DNA of 64,000 nucleotides, from assembly GCF_947502065.1 (NCBI RefSeq), contig NZ_CANMYE010000003.1, forward strand, positions 62,001 through 126,000, written 5' to 3'. The notes beneath the pieces were generated by a model. It made no database searches and was not told where the DNA came from. It saw only the letters and a program-made list of their open reading frames with translations. Below, in pieces: positions 1 through 9,961 of this stretch. Position 1 is the stretch's first letter, and each line of letters opens with the position of its first letter. This stretch comes from an uncultured Pseudoteredinibacter sp. Its GTDB lineage: Bacteria > Pseudomonadota > Gammaproteobacteria > Pseudomonadales > Cellvibrionaceae. Position numbers and translations under genes: made by a program.

Positions 1-1
1 G

Positions 2-340
2 GTAATTGAAGGTTTAATTTTAGCGGCCAGAGAAGCTGGCAGTGCAATGAATGACAGTGTTGAGCTCGCTAACCGTATCTCTACCGAATCCACCGAAACC
101 TCAGAGCGACTACAAGGTGCCGCTCACGCTGTCGATAGAATTGCCGACATGACCTCACAAATCGCATCGGCTTCTAGCCAGCAAAGCCAGGTTGCCGAAG
201 AGGTTAGTAAACGAATCGATGAAATAAATATAATGTCAGCGGAATCAGGAGGTTCGATTGGCCAAATATCTGCTGCCAGCGAAGAGCTAGCAGGGCTTTC
301 AAGCAAGTTACAAGGCCTGGTTCATAAATTCAAATATTAG
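2..340 (+). CDS. Methyl-accepting chemotaxis protein, C-terminal part (cut by window edge)
   Basis: The open frame enters from the left edge and stops at 338-340, so only about 112 C-terminal residues are visible. The Ser/Ala/Glu/Gln-rich heptad pattern, with stretches such as SASSQQSQVAEEV and the final hydrophobic turn LSSKLQGLVHKF, is typical of the cytoplasmic signalling coiled coil of chemoreceptors after the CheA/CheW-binding tip. Such proteins pass ligand or redox signals to CheA. The sensory and membrane parts lie outside the window, so the ligand cannot be guessed. A terminator follows directly. The first internal ATG at 47 is not the true start because the frame is open upstream of it. 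Confidence 0.85.
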   Translation, partial: VIEGLILAAREAGSAMNDSVELANRISTESTETSERLQGAAHAVDRIADMTSQIASASSQQSQVAEEVSKRIDEINIMSAESGGSIGQISAASEELAGLSSKLQGLVHKFKY

Positions 341-370
341 AATGTTAGAATGTTAGAATGTTAATTTAAA

Positions 371-395
371 AAAGGGGCTTTAATAAGCCCCTTTT
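371..395 (+). terminator. Rho-independent terminator after the chemoreceptor gene
   Basis: The hairpin AAAAGGGGCTT-TAAT-AAGCCCCTTTT ends in a T run. It sits 30 bases after the chemoreceptor stop and just before the end of the convergent peptidase gene, so it may serve both strands. Confidence 0.85.
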
Positions 396-424
396 TGTTC
401 AACCCTGCTTGCCATTCGACTCGA

Positions 425-2515
425 TTATTTAAGCTGACTGAGTAAATACGCATAAGCCAGAGCACTGAGCTCTGCGCGCTGCTTAACATCGGCAGCACCG
501 GCATGACCACCCTCGATGTTTTCAAAGTACAAAACATCGTGGCCTTGGCTTTCCATCAGCGCCACCATTTTACGAGCATGACCTGGATGTACTCGGTCGT
601 CACGAGTCGACGTGGTAAAAAATACTTTAGGGTACTTTTTATCTTTACTGACATTGTGATACGGCGAGAAGGTTTTAATGAAATCCCACTCTTCAGCAAT
701 ATCTGGATTACCGTATTCAGCCATCCAACTCGCGCCTGCAAGCAACTTGTTGTAGCGCTTCATATCCAATAATGGAACCTGACAAACAACAGCATTGTAT
801 AAATCTGGACGACGAGTAAAGGCATTACCCATTAGCAAACCGCCATTGCTACCGCCTTGTATACCTAAATGTTTTGATGAGGTAATCTTGCGGTCAATCA
901 AATCTTCAGCAATGGCTTCAAAATCTTCATAAGCCTTATGGCGATTTTCTTTCAACGCAGCCTGGTGCCAAGCCGGACCGAACTCACCACCACCGCGAAT
1001 GTTCGACAGCACATAGACACCGCCCTGCTCTAACCAGTTTTTACCGATGGTTGCTGAATAGCGAGGCAGCAGTGAAATCTCAAAGCCACCGTAACCGTAC
1101 AATAAGGTAGGATTTTTGCCATTAAACTTCAGCTTTTTATCCATCACCACAAAGTACGGCACCATAGTGCCATCCTTAGATTTAGCCTTGTATTGCTCAA
1201 CTTTAAAACGAGAACCGTCGAACATGGCTGGCGTAGATTTTATTTTCTCCTTGCCAGTTTTTCCGTCGTTAAATTGATAAAGCGTAGACGGCTCAATAAA
1301 GCTTGAATAGCTCACCAGAAAATCGTCATAGCGATCATCGACATCAACCAAACCAACAACCGCTTTATCATCAAGCTCCAGGCGGTGCTCTTGCCATTTG
1401 CCTTTCTTAGTTGGTGTATAACGTACTACTGAGCTTCGCACATTATCCAACCAGCTAATCAACAAACTGTTTTTAGTAAACGCCACGCCCTTAATGGTTT
1501 TCCCAGTACTTGGAGCCTGGAACAATTTAAAGCTTGCTTTGCCAGCTTTAATATCCGACAAGCTAGAATACAGCAAGGAACCTTGCTTAAAGCTATTGCC
1601 CTGGTGTTCCCAATCAGATTTCAGCAAGAGATAAACATTGCCTTTAAACAAGCCTTCAACATCGGAGTCGCTAGGCACATCAACCGCTAATAGTTTGCCT
1701 TCGTTGTACACGAAGGTTTTGGCATTATAGAAGTCAGTAGCATCGTGAATAAATACTGTGTTTTGCGCGCCCTTACCCATGGTATAAGATGCAGCCGAAA
1801 CAGAGGCTTTATCGGCTTCATAAACCGTCTTACCGCTCTTATAACCCTTGCCACGATGCCACATTTTTAATACACGTGGATAACCTGAGTCGGTAAGGCT
1901 GTTACCATCACCAAAATCTGTACCCACGATCAAGGTATCTTTATCAATCCAGGTCAGGCGAGATTTAGCTTCTGGAAGATAAAGGCCATCTTTTATAAAT
2001 TTGCCACTAAGCAAGTCGAATTCTCGATACTCAACTGCATCGGCACCACCGCGCGAAAGCGCTACCATGCACTGGGTATATTCTGGTTGCAGGCAGCTCA
2101 TGCCCTTATAGACCCAATTGACCTCTTCTTTTTTACCCAGTGCATCGATATCCAATACCGTTTCCCACTTAGGCTGATCTTTCTTGTACTCAGCGAGTGT
2201 GGCTCTGCGGTAGATGCCTCGGGGGTGAGTGGCGTCCTTCCAAAAATTGTAATAGTAATCGCCATTTCGGCCAGCATAAGGAATACGGTCTTTATTATCT
2301 AAGACCTCCAAAGCGTTATCGACCAAACCTTGAAAGCCAGGATATTGCTTAATTTCTGCAAGGCTTCGCTCATTCTTTTGAGCGACCCAATCTAACTGCT
2401 TTTTGCCCTCAACATCTTCTAGCCACATGAATGGATCTTGCTCGGCGGCAGAAGATACCGCTGCAGATAATGCGCTGACGCCATAGACAATGGCCGCCCC
2501 AAGGTATTTATTCAT
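425..2515 (-). CDS. Secreted prolyl oligopeptidase family (S9A) serine peptidase
   Basis: This 696-residue protein has a signal peptide (about residues 1-23), an N-terminal beta-propeller-like half and a C-terminal alpha/beta-hydrolase half. The nucleophile is Ser556 in GGSNGG. The likely acid is Asp640 in DDRVHPGH and the likely histidine is His671 in EGGHAG. The length and the N-terminal DPFMWLEDVEG motif match the S9A family, which cleaves short peptides after proline. The signal peptide suggests a periplasmic enzyme that processes imported peptides. The ATG start is directly followed by the signal sequence. The gene stands alone and converges on the chemoreceptor gene. Substrate preference cannot be read from the sequence. 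Confidence 0.93.
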   Translation of the reverse strand: MNKYLGAAIVYGVSALSAAVSSAAEQDPFMWLEDVEGKKQLDWVAQKNERSLAEIKQYPGFQGLVDNALEVLDNKDRIPYAGRNGDYYYNFWKDATHPRGIYRRATLAEYKKDQPKWETVLDIDALGKKEEVNWVYKGMSCLQPEYTQCMVALSRGGADAVEYREFDLLSGKFIKDGLYLPEAKSRLTWIDKDTLIVGTDFGDGNSLTDSGYPRVLKMWHRGKGYKSGKTVYEADKASVSAASYTMGKGAQNTVFIHDATDFYNAKTFVYNEGKLLAVDVPSDSDVEGLFKGNVYLLLKSDWEHQGNSFKQGSLLYSSLSDIKAGKASFKLFQAPSTGKTIKGVAFTKNSLLISWLDNVRSSVVRYTPTKKGKWQEHRLELDDKAVVGLVDVDDRYDDFLVSYSSFIEPSTLYQFNDGKTGKEKIKSTPAMFDGSRFKVEQYKAKSKDGTMVPYFVVMDKKLKFNGKNPTLLYGYGGFEISLLPRYSATIGKNWLEQGGVYVLSNIRGGGEFGPAWHQAALKENRHKAYEDFEAIAEDLIDRKITSSKHLGIQGGSNGGLLMGNAFTRRPDLYNAVVCQVPLLDMKRYNKLLAGASWMAEYGNPDIAEEWDFIKTFSPYHNVSKDKKYPKVFFTTSTRDDRVHPGHARKMVALMESQGHDVLYFENIEGGHAGAADVKQRAELSALAYAYLLSQLK

Positions 2516-2647
2516 AACATTCTCGCTTCTTGTTATCGCTTTTTTTGACTACATGAAATTATAACGAGACAGAAGCAAGCCACCTCAGTGAATGCGGGCG
2601 AGAATTAGGAATGGATAGGGTTTAAAACGAGGAAAAGGCGTTGAGCC

Positions 2648-2675
2648 GAGCTGTTTTTAGGCTTAAAAACAGCTC
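2648..2675 (-). terminator. Hairpin downstream of the DUF4892 gene
   Basis: A perfect 12-bp stem (GAGCTGTTTTTA with TAAAAACAGCTC) closes on a 4-base loop, 17 bases beyond the stop of the DUF4892 gene. No clear T run follows on the minus strand, so it may be a weak terminator or an mRNA 3'-end stabiliser. Confidence 0.5.
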
Positions 2676-2692
2676 CTAAGCTCTAAGCAGGA

Positions 2693-3637
2693 TTATTTAT
2701 GTAGCAGCAAATCCAATCTAGCCCCTTCCAAGCGGGAGTTAAGAGGCGCCAAATTTTCTAAGTTATGAAGCGTAATGCGCCCCTGTGACACGCCCTCCGA
2801 CAACAAGCCAGCTTTCAAGGTTTCCAACATCGCCTCTGCTTCAGCTTTAGCCGCCGGCCCCGCACCTGGTCGAGAACCAGGCAAGGCATAGGAATGACCC
2901 ACCACATCCAACCTTGCTTTAGGGTGCTCTCGCATCAACTCTGATATCAGCTTTAACCAAGCCGGAAGCAATGTCCCCTGCTGATCTAGCTGCCCCGTAG
3001 ATTGACTTAATCTTAGCAAGCCCGTGCTTTGCCACTGCTTCCAAACTTGCTCTTTACTCGGCAGCACCGCCGTACCAGCAAGGTCGCTTGTTAAGCTCAG
3101 CAACTCTTGCTGAAGATAAATACGCTGATTCCCACGCCTAACCAAATACAGCAATGCAAAATGATCCTGCCCACCCGACTGCCAAAAGTAGCTGCTTAAA
3201 CGCTGAGAGTCTTCACGCCCATAGAGCTGATAGATGTTAAAAAATCGATTGGCCCAATTATTACTCTGGCCACAATCACGTCCGAGACAACTGAATAAAA
3301 GCTGGGCGCCTTGTTTTTTCAATAGCTGCTCATATTCCTTGAATAAACCAGCCTCACTGTTCTCGGCTCCAAATTCTAATGTACGACGTCGCAGCTTTCC
3401 CTCAAGTTGACGCGATTGCTCTGGTTGCCATAAGCCATCGATGCGCTCTATAGGGCCTTGGGGTAGTAGCCATTGCTGTGCCTCAGCTTTTGAGTCGTAG
3501 ACTACCCGGCTCACCTTACTATTTTCAGGATCGATCCAGCTTTGAGCCTGAAGATTGCCTGCCAACAACAGACCGAGCATTAAGCTAAACGCCAAGCTAA
3601 GATGGTTTTGTTTTGCCAGCACTTTTAATATATTCAT
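2693..3637 (-). CDS. DUF4892-type periplasmic protein with OmpA-like C-terminal region
   Basis: The 314-residue product has a signal peptide ending near LQAQS (about residue 32). I recognise the overall pattern of DUF4892 proteins of pseudomonads: an N-terminal domain of unknown role, then a C-terminal stretch (ARLDVVGHSYALPG) resembling the peptidoglycan-binding OmpA/MotB fold. The biochemical role is unknown. It is probably an envelope protein. It is the last gene of a run (gpsA, DUF4389, sixA, hydrolase, this gene), 73 bases after the hydrolase. Family assignment is by memory of the pattern and not by search. Confidence 0.7.
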   Translation of the reverse strand: MNILKVLAKQNHLSLAFSLMLGLLLAGNLQAQSWIDPENSKVSRVVYDSKAEAQQWLLPQGPIERIDGLWQPEQSRQLEGKLRRRTLEFGAENSEAGLFKEYEQLLKKQGAQLLFSCLGRDCGQSNNWANRFFNIYQLYGREDSQRLSSYFWQSGGQDHFALLYLVRRGNQRIYLQQELLSLTSDLAGTAVLPSKEQVWKQWQSTGLLRLSQSTGQLDQQGTLLPAWLKLISELMREHPKARLDVVGHSYALPGSRPGAGPAAKAEAEAMLETLKAGLLSEGVSQGRITLHNLENLAPLNSRLEGARLDLLLHK

Positions 3638-3710
3638 GGCGTCCCTTTATAGAGCTGCTATAGAACTGCAGTTTAGGTTTATAAGCACAGCTAGGGTTTG
3701 GGGCCGAAGC

Positions 3711-4577
3711 TTAGGGCCTTAGGATAGCATCTATTAGCCTAGCAATATCATATTGATGTTCTTCCATATGAAGAAAATGACCACCATCAAATAGATGCTT
3801 CTCGATATGGCTAATTTTACCTAACAAGCCCTCTTGCTTAGCAATGTACTTTTGCAAACCTAAACTTGCAGCGATTAAACAACAATTGGCTGAGATGCGC
3901 CCTAAAAAAGCTTCTATCTGCTCCTGACTGAGCTTAAAGGCCGATGCAGACATCAATCGTGGATCACTACACCATGTATAACCACCCGCTACCGGCTTTA
4001 TACCCCGCTCCACAATCAAGCGTGCGGCCTGCTCTGAAATCTTGTGCATGCCTTTTTGTCTGGCAACTATAGCGGCATCGGCATCCTTAAAAATACTTGT
4101 AGCCCTATCTTGTCGACGAGCCACATCAACGATTGATTTAGCTAATTGCGCCGGAGAATCTTCAGCCGAAATTGGCGGCGGAGCTAAGGCATCGATTAAA
4201 CCTAAGCCTTTAATACGCTCTGGAAAAGTCCCCGCTGCAAGCGCTGCAATAATAGCGCCTCTGGAATGACCAATCAGATTAAACTCTTGCCAACCAAGGC
4301 TGTCGGCAATCGCGAAGATATCCGCAATGTCCTGCCAAATGTTGTAGGCTAAACCTGGAGCAATATGGGAGCTGTGACCATGCCCTGCAGTATCTAAAGC
4401 AATAAAGTGTACATCTTCTAAATGATTACTCATTGGCGCAAAGCTGGCACTATTATCTAGCCAGCCATGGATCGCCAGAACTTTTCGACCACCAGGTTTG
4501 CCCCACTCTTGGGCCGCAATCACACGATCGAATACATCGAAGTGTATATCACGACCGCGACTTAACTGCTCTTTCAT
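3711..4577 (-). CDS. Alpha/beta-fold hydrolase
   Basis: This 288-residue cytoplasmic protein has the oxyanion-hole motif AIHGWLDN near residue 36, the nucleophile elbow GHSRGA with Ser105, and a C-terminal HFLHMEE with the likely catalytic histidine. These are hallmarks of small esterase/epoxide-hydrolase-like enzymes. The substrate is not predictable. The gene follows sixA by 33 bases and the two are probably co-transcribed. The start is ATG and there is no signal peptide. Confidence 0.85.
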   Translation of the reverse strand: MKEQLSRGRDIHFDVFDRVIAAQEWGKPGGRKVLAIHGWLDNSASFAPMSNHLEDVHFIALDTAGHGHSSHIAPGLAYNIWQDIADIFAIADSLGWQEFNLIGHSRGAIIAALAAGTFPERIKGLGLIDALAPPPISAEDSPAQLAKSIVDVARRQDRATSIFKDADAAIVARQKGMHKISEQAARLIVERGIKPVAGGYTWCSDPRLMSASAFKLSQEQIEAFLGRISANCCLIAASLGLQKYIAKQEGLLGKISHIEKHLFDGGHFLHMEEHQYDIARLIDAILRP

Positions 4578-4610
4578 ATCATGCCTTGGGTTATGAATGT
4601 TTATTGATGA

Positions 4611-5099
4611 CTACGGCTGCTGCAAAGACAGCAAATCCATACAGGCTGGCAAACAGTCTTCACCCTCCAAACAGGCTAAAGCACTGGTTCCCATCATATA
4701 ACGCCCAGGATTCAAGTTCGCCAAACTATTTATTAACTGCCCCACCAATGGCTGATGGCTCACACAAAGTAAATCACGCTCACTATTGTTAGCAAACCAC
4801 TGTGATATTTTCTGAATTGTCTGATCAGGAGAGCTTTCGGAGCGCAGCTCAAGCCAAGGAGATTGATGAATTTTTTCGATTGAAGCAGCATCAAAAGCCA
4901 GCTCTTTGGCAACAATTTCGGCCGTTTGCTGTGCTCTAATATATGGGCTACTTACAATAGTTATAGGTCGCTCTGATGTCGCTAAAAACTGACGAATAAT
5001 GGCTTGGGTTTCAGATCGACCTCTATCGGTTAGCTCTCTTTCGGCATCAGTCGCAGCCTGATAGGAGGCCTGCCCATGCCTTAATATATACAAGCGCAT
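4611..5099 (-). CDS. sixA: Phosphohistidine phosphatase SixA
   Basis: The 162-residue protein starts with MRLYILRHGQA; the RHG motif (Arg7-His8) is the phosphate-accepting site of the histidine phosphatase superfamily. The short length and the downstream VSHQPLVGQL motif with the second catalytic histidine match SixA, which dephosphorylates phosphohistidine on HPt or phosphotransfer proteins. It lies between the DUF4389 gene and an alpha/beta hydrolase, an order I recall from Pseudomonas relatives near gpsA. Other small histidine phosphatases cannot be fully excluded. Confidence 0.85.
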   Translation of the reverse strand: MRLYILRHGQASYQAATDAERELTDRGRSETQAIIRQFLATSERPITIVSSPYIRAQQTAEIVAKELAFDAASIEKIHQSPWLELRSESSPDQTIQKISQWFANNSERDLLCVSHQPLVGQLINSLANLNPGRYMMGTSALACLEGEDCLPACMDLLSLQQP

Positions 5100-5184
5100 T
5101 TCACCTTCCCTTGTTACCTAGCAAACTAAATTAGACCGCTGTTATTGCATTACAGCTCATTACCATACCGCGGTGCGAATCCAA

Positions 5185-5466
5185 TTAAGATGGCCAATCA
5201 CGAAATGGAAAGGGTTTTTCTTCACTCGCAAAGCTCAGGAATAACCATGATTGCAGTACAAATTCAGACGTGGATTTACTGACCGCCAAAAGTGAATTGT
5301 TAACAGCTCCCGTAAACAACACAATAATAAATTGCACTACCACAAAAGCAGTTAAAGCCACGATAGCCAGCTTCAAAGCTAAAGCGAAAATCACCATAAA
5401 AGCGAGGCGTAACCAGATCTCAGCGCCTAATATTGAATATTTTTGATCGTTCGGAGAATCACTCAT
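5185..5466 (-). CDS. DUF4389 small membrane protein
   Basis: About 93 residues, with two hydrophobic segments separated by the short loop FTGAVNNS and a C-terminal ending in PFPFRDWP, as in DUF4389 proteins. I place the start at ATG 5466 because AAGGTGG stands close upstream; a reading frame 11 codons longer has no such site. It probably sits in the inner membrane. Its function is unknown. It lies between gpsA and sixA, a common neighbourhood for this family in pseudomonads. Confidence 0.75.
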   Translation of the reverse strand: MSDSPNDQKYSILGAEIWLRLAFMVIFALALKLAIVALTAFVVVQFIIVLFTGAVNNSLLAVSKSTSEFVLQSWLFLSFASEEKPFPFRDWPS

Positions 5467-5541
5467 ATCGCCACCTTTTGATTTTTGTCTTAGCGTCAAG
5501 AACGATTAGACTATCAGATTTATCAATTATGCTTAAAAGAT

Positions 5542-6564
5542 TCAAAGATCTTTTTGGGAGTATTCAACATCGGTATTCTGCTCGCCACCCATTAATTTAT
5601 CGGCGACATCGCTAATGCTGTAATCCTCAAATAAAATGCCATGCAAGGCACTCGCCAAAGGCATATAAACATCGAGTTCATCAGCTTTTTGCTTTACCAA
5701 GCGTAAGGTATTGACACCTTCCACCGCCTGGCCAATATCACTTTCTGCCTGTTCCAAGGACTTACCTTGGGCAATGGCCATTCCTAAACGATAATTTCGG
5801 CTTAAATCTGATGTACAAGTTAAAATTAAATCACCCACCCCTGCCAAGCCTAAAAATGTCATAGGATCAGCATCCATATGTTTAGCAAAGCGCCCCATTT
5901 CTGCTAATGAACGGGTTAACAACATTGCTATAGTATTGTGGCCGCAACCTAAGGCCGTTGCCAAACCAGTGACAATGGCATAGATATTTTTCAGCGCACC
6001 GCCTAGCTCAACACCGTAGCAATCACTATTGGCATACAAACGAAATGTACTGGAACAAAGCAATTCCTGAACACAGGCTATCAATTCGTCATCTGAACTG
6101 GCGATTACTGAGCCTGTTTGTTGATGGGCGACAATCTCTTTGGCAAAGTTTGGCCCACTCAAAACACCAATGCGGGCATCACTTAACTCTTGTTCCAGCA
6201 CTTGGCTCATCAAAGTAAAGCCTGTGGGCTCAATACCCTTAGTGGTACTGATAACCATAGTCCCAGCTTTTAGTAGTGGCGACACTAAGCGAGCCACATC
6301 TCTAAACGCTTTACTGGGAATGGCGATAAAAACCACATCGGCAGCACTAACCGCCTCAGCAAGATCGGCCGTTGCAGATAAGTTGTCGCTCAGCTGATAA
6401 CCCGGTAGGTAGTCACTGTTTTCACGAGCCTGCTGTACTTTGGCAGCCTGCTCTTTGTTTCGCATCCATTGAAAGGTTTTATGACCATTAGTTGCTGCAA
6501 TATTTGCAATGGCAGTACCAAAACTGCCACCACCTAGAACCGCTACATGTTGTGGTGTTGTCAT
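5542..6564 (-). CDS. gpsA: Glycerol-3-phosphate dehydrogenase [NAD(P)+]
   Basis: The enzyme reduces dihydroxyacetone phosphate to sn-glycerol 3-phosphate for phospholipid synthesis in the cytoplasm. The 340-residue length is normal. The N-terminal dinucleotide-binding loop GGGSFGTA lies at residues 11-18. The substrate-binding signature around [14 protein letters not shown] is intact, and [10 protein letters not shown] follows. It is the first gene of the gpsA-DUF4389-sixA-hydrolase-DUF4892 run, all on the minus strand with gaps of 33-85 bases. Confidence 0.96.
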   Translation of the reverse strand: MTTPQHVAVLGGGSFGTAIANIAATNGHKTFQWMRNKEQAAKVQQARENSDYLPGYQLSDNLSATADLAEAVSAADVVFIAIPSKAFRDVARLVSPLLKAGTMVISTTKGIEPTGFTLMSQVLEQELSDARIGVLSGPNFAKEIVAHQQTGSVIASSDDELIACVQELLCSSTFRLYANSDCYGVELGGALKNIYAIVTGLATALGCGHNTIAMLLTRSLAEMGRFAKHMDADPMTFLGLAGVGDLILTCTSDLSRNYRLGMAIAQGKSLEQAESDIGQAVEGVNTLRLVKQKADELDVYMPLASALHGILFEDYSISDVADKLMGGEQNTDVEYSQKDL

Positions 6565-6764
6565 AATGCCTTATCAACCTTTTAACTTGAACTTATACTT
6601 TTATATACAGGCTTATTGCTTGCCCGCTTTTATCAGCTAATGTCTTTGCACTTTTGTATGCCGGGCCTCGCAATTAGAAGCTGAAAACCCATCGTCAAAG
6701 CAAATGCACCCCATGCCAATTACCGCAAGGAGTGCAACACAACAAAAGCTACTATAGCAAAAGC

Positions 6765-8684
6765 TTAGTGGCTTAGCTCTAACAAGAGCTTATTGAGCTT
6801 TTGCACATAATTGGCAGGGTCTTCCAATTGCCCACCTTCCGCCAAATTGGCTTGGTCAAATAGAATGCCCACCAAATCAGCAAAGCGATCTTCATCGGCT
6901 TCTTGGTCAAGCTTCACGACAAGCGGATGTTCAGGGTTAAGCTCAAGATTCGGATTACTATCTGGTACATCTTGCCCAGCCTGCTCTAGCAGGCGGCGCA
7001 TTTGAGCACCCATATCGTGCTCATTGACCACTAAACAAGCGGGTGAATCGGTCAAGCGGTGTGTAATGCGTACTTGATCCACACGCCCCTCTAAAGCAGC
7101 CTTGGCGCGATCGATTAAAGACTCAAACTGCTTTTCCGATTCTTCTTGAGCTTTCTTGTCTTCTTCACTTTCCAGCTCACCTAGATCTAAGGCGCCTTTA
7201 CCCACATCTTGGAATTGCTTACCTTCAAATTCCATCATATGACTCATTAGCCAATCGTCTACACGATCGCTTAGTAGCAATACTTCAATACCCTTCTTAC
7301 GGAATACCTCTAAATGCGGGCTGTTTTTCGCAGTATTGAAATTCTCGGCAGCCACGTAGTAGATTTTATCTTGGCCTTCTTGCATACGCTCAATATAGGC
7401 TTCAAGAGATTGATCTTGATCGGCTTTATCTGTGTGAGTGCTAGCAAAACGAAACAGCTTAGCAATCTTCTCTTTATTGGCGAAATCTTCGGCCGGGCCT
7501 TCTTTTAGCACTTGGCCAAACTCGGTCCAAAATTCTGCGTATTGCTCAGGCTCTTTGCTCGCCATTTTGCTCAATGTGTCCAAAACACGCTTGGTCAATG
7601 CTGAACGCATCGCATCGATATTTGGATCTTTCTGCAAAATTTCGCGACTAACGTTCAATGATAAATCGTTAGAATCGACAACACCTTTTACAAAACGCAG
7701 ATACATCGGCAGAAACTGCTCCGCATCATCCATAATGAAAGTGCGCTGCACATATAGCTTTAGGCCTCGCGCAGCCTCACGGTTATACATATCAAAAGGC
7801 GCTTTAGCAGGGATATACAGCAAGCTGGTGTAATCCAACTTACCCTCTACCCGGTTGTGGCTCCACTTAACTGGATCTGCAAAGTCGTGAGAGATGTGCT
7901 TATAAAACTCCTTGTATTCCTCATCGCTCACTTCACTACGAGAGCGAGTCCATAAGGCGGTCGCCGTGTTAATCACTTCGTACTCTGGGGCTTGTGCACT
8001 ATCAGCTTTCTCTTCGCCATCAACAGCCGGCGATTCTTGCTTAAGCATCTCCACTGGCAAAGAAATATGATCAGAGTATTTCTTAATAACCGAACGCAGA
8101 CGCCAATCATCGGCGAACTCACTGGCATCTTCTTTTAGATGCAAAACAACTGTAGTACCGCGCTCAGCTCGATCTATATTTTCAACGCTAAATTCCGCTT
8201 CGCCGTCACATTCCCAGTGTACCCCTTGCTCGCTGGATTCCCCTGCTTTACGGGTAAAAACTTCAACTTTATCAGCAACAATAAAGGCCGAATAAAAACC
8301 AACACCGAACTGACCAATCAGCTGTGAATCCTTCTTTTCATCACCAGATAGATTCGAAAGAAAATTAGCCGTGCCGGACTTAGCAATGGTGCCTAGGTGC
8401 TCAATCACGTCGTCACGGTTCATACCAATGCCATTATCGGCAATAGTGACGGTTTTAGCGTCCTTATCAAAATCAACTCGAATTTTTAGCTCGGCGTCAC
8501 TTTCATATAAGTCGCCGTTCGAAAGTGCCAAAAATCGCAGTTTATCGGCGGCATCTGAAGCATTAGATACCAGCTCACGAAGGAAGATTTCCTTATTGGA
8601 ATACAAAGAGTGGATCATCAAGTGAAGCAGCTGCTTGGCTTCGGTCTGGAATCCCATGGTTTGTTTTTGTGCATCAACGCTCAT
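6765..8684 (-). CDS. htpG: Molecular chaperone HtpG (bacterial Hsp90)
   Basis: The 639-residue protein has the N-terminal GHKL ATPase domain with [16 protein letters not shown] (near residue 38), DNGIGM and [11 protein letters not shown], then the middle and C-terminal dimerisation domains of Hsp90. It acts in the cytosol as an ATP-dependent chaperone dimer that works with DnaK. The length is typical of bacterial HtpG. AAGGAG lies about nine bases before the ATG, and a strong sigma-32-type promoter is found about 50-80 bases upstream, so heat-shock control is expected. Confidence 0.98.
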   Translation of the reverse strand: MSVDAQKQTMGFQTEAKQLLHLMIHSLYSNKEIFLRELVSNASDAADKLRFLALSNGDLYESDAELKIRVDFDKDAKTVTIADNGIGMNRDDVIEHLGTIAKSGTANFLSNLSGDEKKDSQLIGQFGVGFYSAFIVADKVEVFTRKAGESSEQGVHWECDGEAEFSVENIDRAERGTTVVLHLKEDASEFADDWRLRSVIKKYSDHISLPVEMLKQESPAVDGEEKADSAQAPEYEVINTATALWTRSRSEVSDEEYKEFYKHISHDFADPVKWSHNRVEGKLDYTSLLYIPAKAPFDMYNREAARGLKLYVQRTFIMDDAEQFLPMYLRFVKGVVDSNDLSLNVSREILQKDPNIDAMRSALTKRVLDTLSKMASKEPEQYAEFWTEFGQVLKEGPAEDFANKEKIAKLFRFASTHTDKADQDQSLEAYIERMQEGQDKIYYVAAENFNTAKNSPHLEVFRKKGIEVLLLSDRVDDWLMSHMMEFEGKQFQDVGKGALDLGELESEEDKKAQEESEKQFESLIDRAKAALEGRVDQVRITHRLTDSPACLVVNEHDMGAQMRRLLEQAGQDVPDSNPNLELNPEHPLVVKLDQEADEDRFADLVGILFDQANLAEGGQLEDPANYVQKLNKLLLELSH

Positions 8685-8734
8685 CTAAGCATTCTCCTTG
8701 GTCAGTCGAGTCACCATTAAGGTGTATAAACCCT

Positions 8735-8765
8735 GTTATGGGGTTCAATTTCGACTTTTAAAGGG
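8735..8765 (-). promoter_or_regulatory. Sigma-32 (heat-shock) promoter of htpG
   Basis: On the minus strand CCCTTTAAA (8765-8757) is followed after 13 bases by CCCCATAAC (8743-8735). This matches the RpoH consensus CCCTTGAAA-N13-15-CCCCATTTA in 8 of 9 and about 6 of 9 positions. It would give a 5' leader of about 45 bases for htpG. Confidence 0.8.
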
Positions 8766-8857
8766 GGAAAGGAGCGGATCAAAGAGATTCTTTGCTAGGG
8801 CCCCGTCTTTAGTTAAGAGGCCCCTTCAGGACGAGATAAGGACGGTTAAAAAGCGCC

Positions 8858-9292
8858 TTAATCGACTAAAAAGTGAGCTCGAGCGGTAGCCACACTCTCA
8901 TCGCGGGATTTATGCCAGCAATTTACGGAAACATTCACCAGCTTGCGCCCTTGGCGAACAACGGTGCACAGAGCATAAAGGGGCTCAAGCCTCCCAGGAC
9001 GCACATAATCCACCGAAATATCTACGACCCTGGGGGTGACCTGGGTTGGCAAGGTCATCATGAGGTGCAAACTCGCAGCGAGCTCCAAAAAGCCACCAAT
9101 AGCTCCACCATGGAGCGCGGGCAAGGTTGGGTTGCCTACATTACCTTTGCTCGGCGGCAAAACGAAGAATAGCTCATCGCCCATATTGTGCGTTTCGATG
9201 CCAAGCAGCTTGGCGTATGGGATTTGCTCGATAATTAATTCCGGCTTCCACTCTGCTCTGGCCTGTTCGCAGGCCTTTGAAATTGCACTCAT
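8858..9292 (-). CDS. PaaI-type hotdog thioesterase (second of a pair)
   Basis: This 144-residue protein has the hotdog-fold pattern LHGGAIGGFLELAA around residues 60-73, then VDISVDYVRPG. In PaaI/YdiI enzymes this region holds the active-site loop and the coenzyme-A binding face. It probably hydrolyses acyl-CoA thioesters in the cytosol. Its ATG overlaps the stop of the upstream thioesterase gene (ATGA), so the two are translationally coupled. The two proteins are alike in pattern but clearly diverged, which suggests an old duplication or a heteromeric pair. Confidence 0.83.
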   Translation of the reverse strand: MSAISKACEQARAEWKPELIIEQIPYAKLLGIETHNMGDELFFVLPPSKGNVGNPTLPALHGGAIGGFLELAASLHLMMTLPTQVTPRVVDISVDYVRPGRLEPLYALCTVVRQGRKLVNVSVNCWHKSRDESVATARAHFLVD

Positions 9293-9792
9293 TCGTCTAT
9301 CTCCACAGCATCAAGGAAGGGCCTAAACTGTTCGCTCAAATTTTTCAAAACCTCATCATCTAAGCGAATAAAATTAGCTATACAGTGGGCAACGGGGCGA
9401 TCTTCTTGGCCTTTGGTGTAAGCACGCCCGCGGGCGAATAAGACACTTTGTGAACTGCGATAAACATCGGCACGGGCATAGATATCCTGACCCGGCTCTG
9501 CCACACCCATATAATCGATGCGAAGATCCATAGTTGGAGTCAAGCCAATATCCTCCAAAACTGACGCACAGGCCATACCACAACAAGTATCAAGCAGAGC
9601 GGTAATCGCTCCTCCATGAACCACTCCGGTGTCTGGGTTACCGACTAAGCGATCACTATAGGGGAGAAGCATCTCGCAGGCACCAGTCTCCATATGGGTG
9701 AATTCCAAACCAAGCTGATGAAAGTGATCGCCTTTATTGGCTGTTACCATCAGCTTACTGAGCTTTTTCACTAAAACGATATCGACGGCCAT
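9289..9792 (-). CDS. PaaI-type hotdog thioesterase (first of a pair)
   Basis: This is a hotdog-fold protein of about 167 residues. The signature GVVHGGAITALLDTCCGMA and the following strand MDLRIDYMGVAEPG mark the PaaI thioesterase family. I prefer the ATG at 9792; a TTG ten codons upstream (9822) is the alternative and cannot be excluded because neither has a strong ribosome site. The gene overlaps the next thioesterase by four bases. The natural acyl-CoA is unknown. Confidence 0.83.
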   Translation of the reverse strand: MAVDIVLVKKLSKLMVTANKGDHFHQLGLEFTHMETGACEMLLPYSDRLVGNPDTGVVHGGAITALLDTCCGMACASVLEDIGLTPTMDLRIDYMGVAEPGQDIYARADVYRSSQSVLFARGRAYTKGQEDRPVAHCIANFIRLDDEVLKNLSEQFRPFLDAVEIDE

Positions 9793-9961
9793 AAGCCTAG
9801 TTATTCCTATTTTGGCGCCCAAGAGTTAAGACAGCCGGGCTGCCTTATTGTCGTATCAGAGTATAGCGAGTTTTATGCCTTAGCCCAAAATGACTTTTGG
9901 CACTGATTGCCGTTTTCTTAGCTTTGTAAACTGAGTCCATACTGAAAACTAGGGTAACAAC

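Noticed and set aside
8698..8889. 63-codon plus-strand frame over the htpG promoter
   Set aside because: It runs across the sigma-32 promoter and into the thioesterase 3' end, and has a very basic, random-looking composition.
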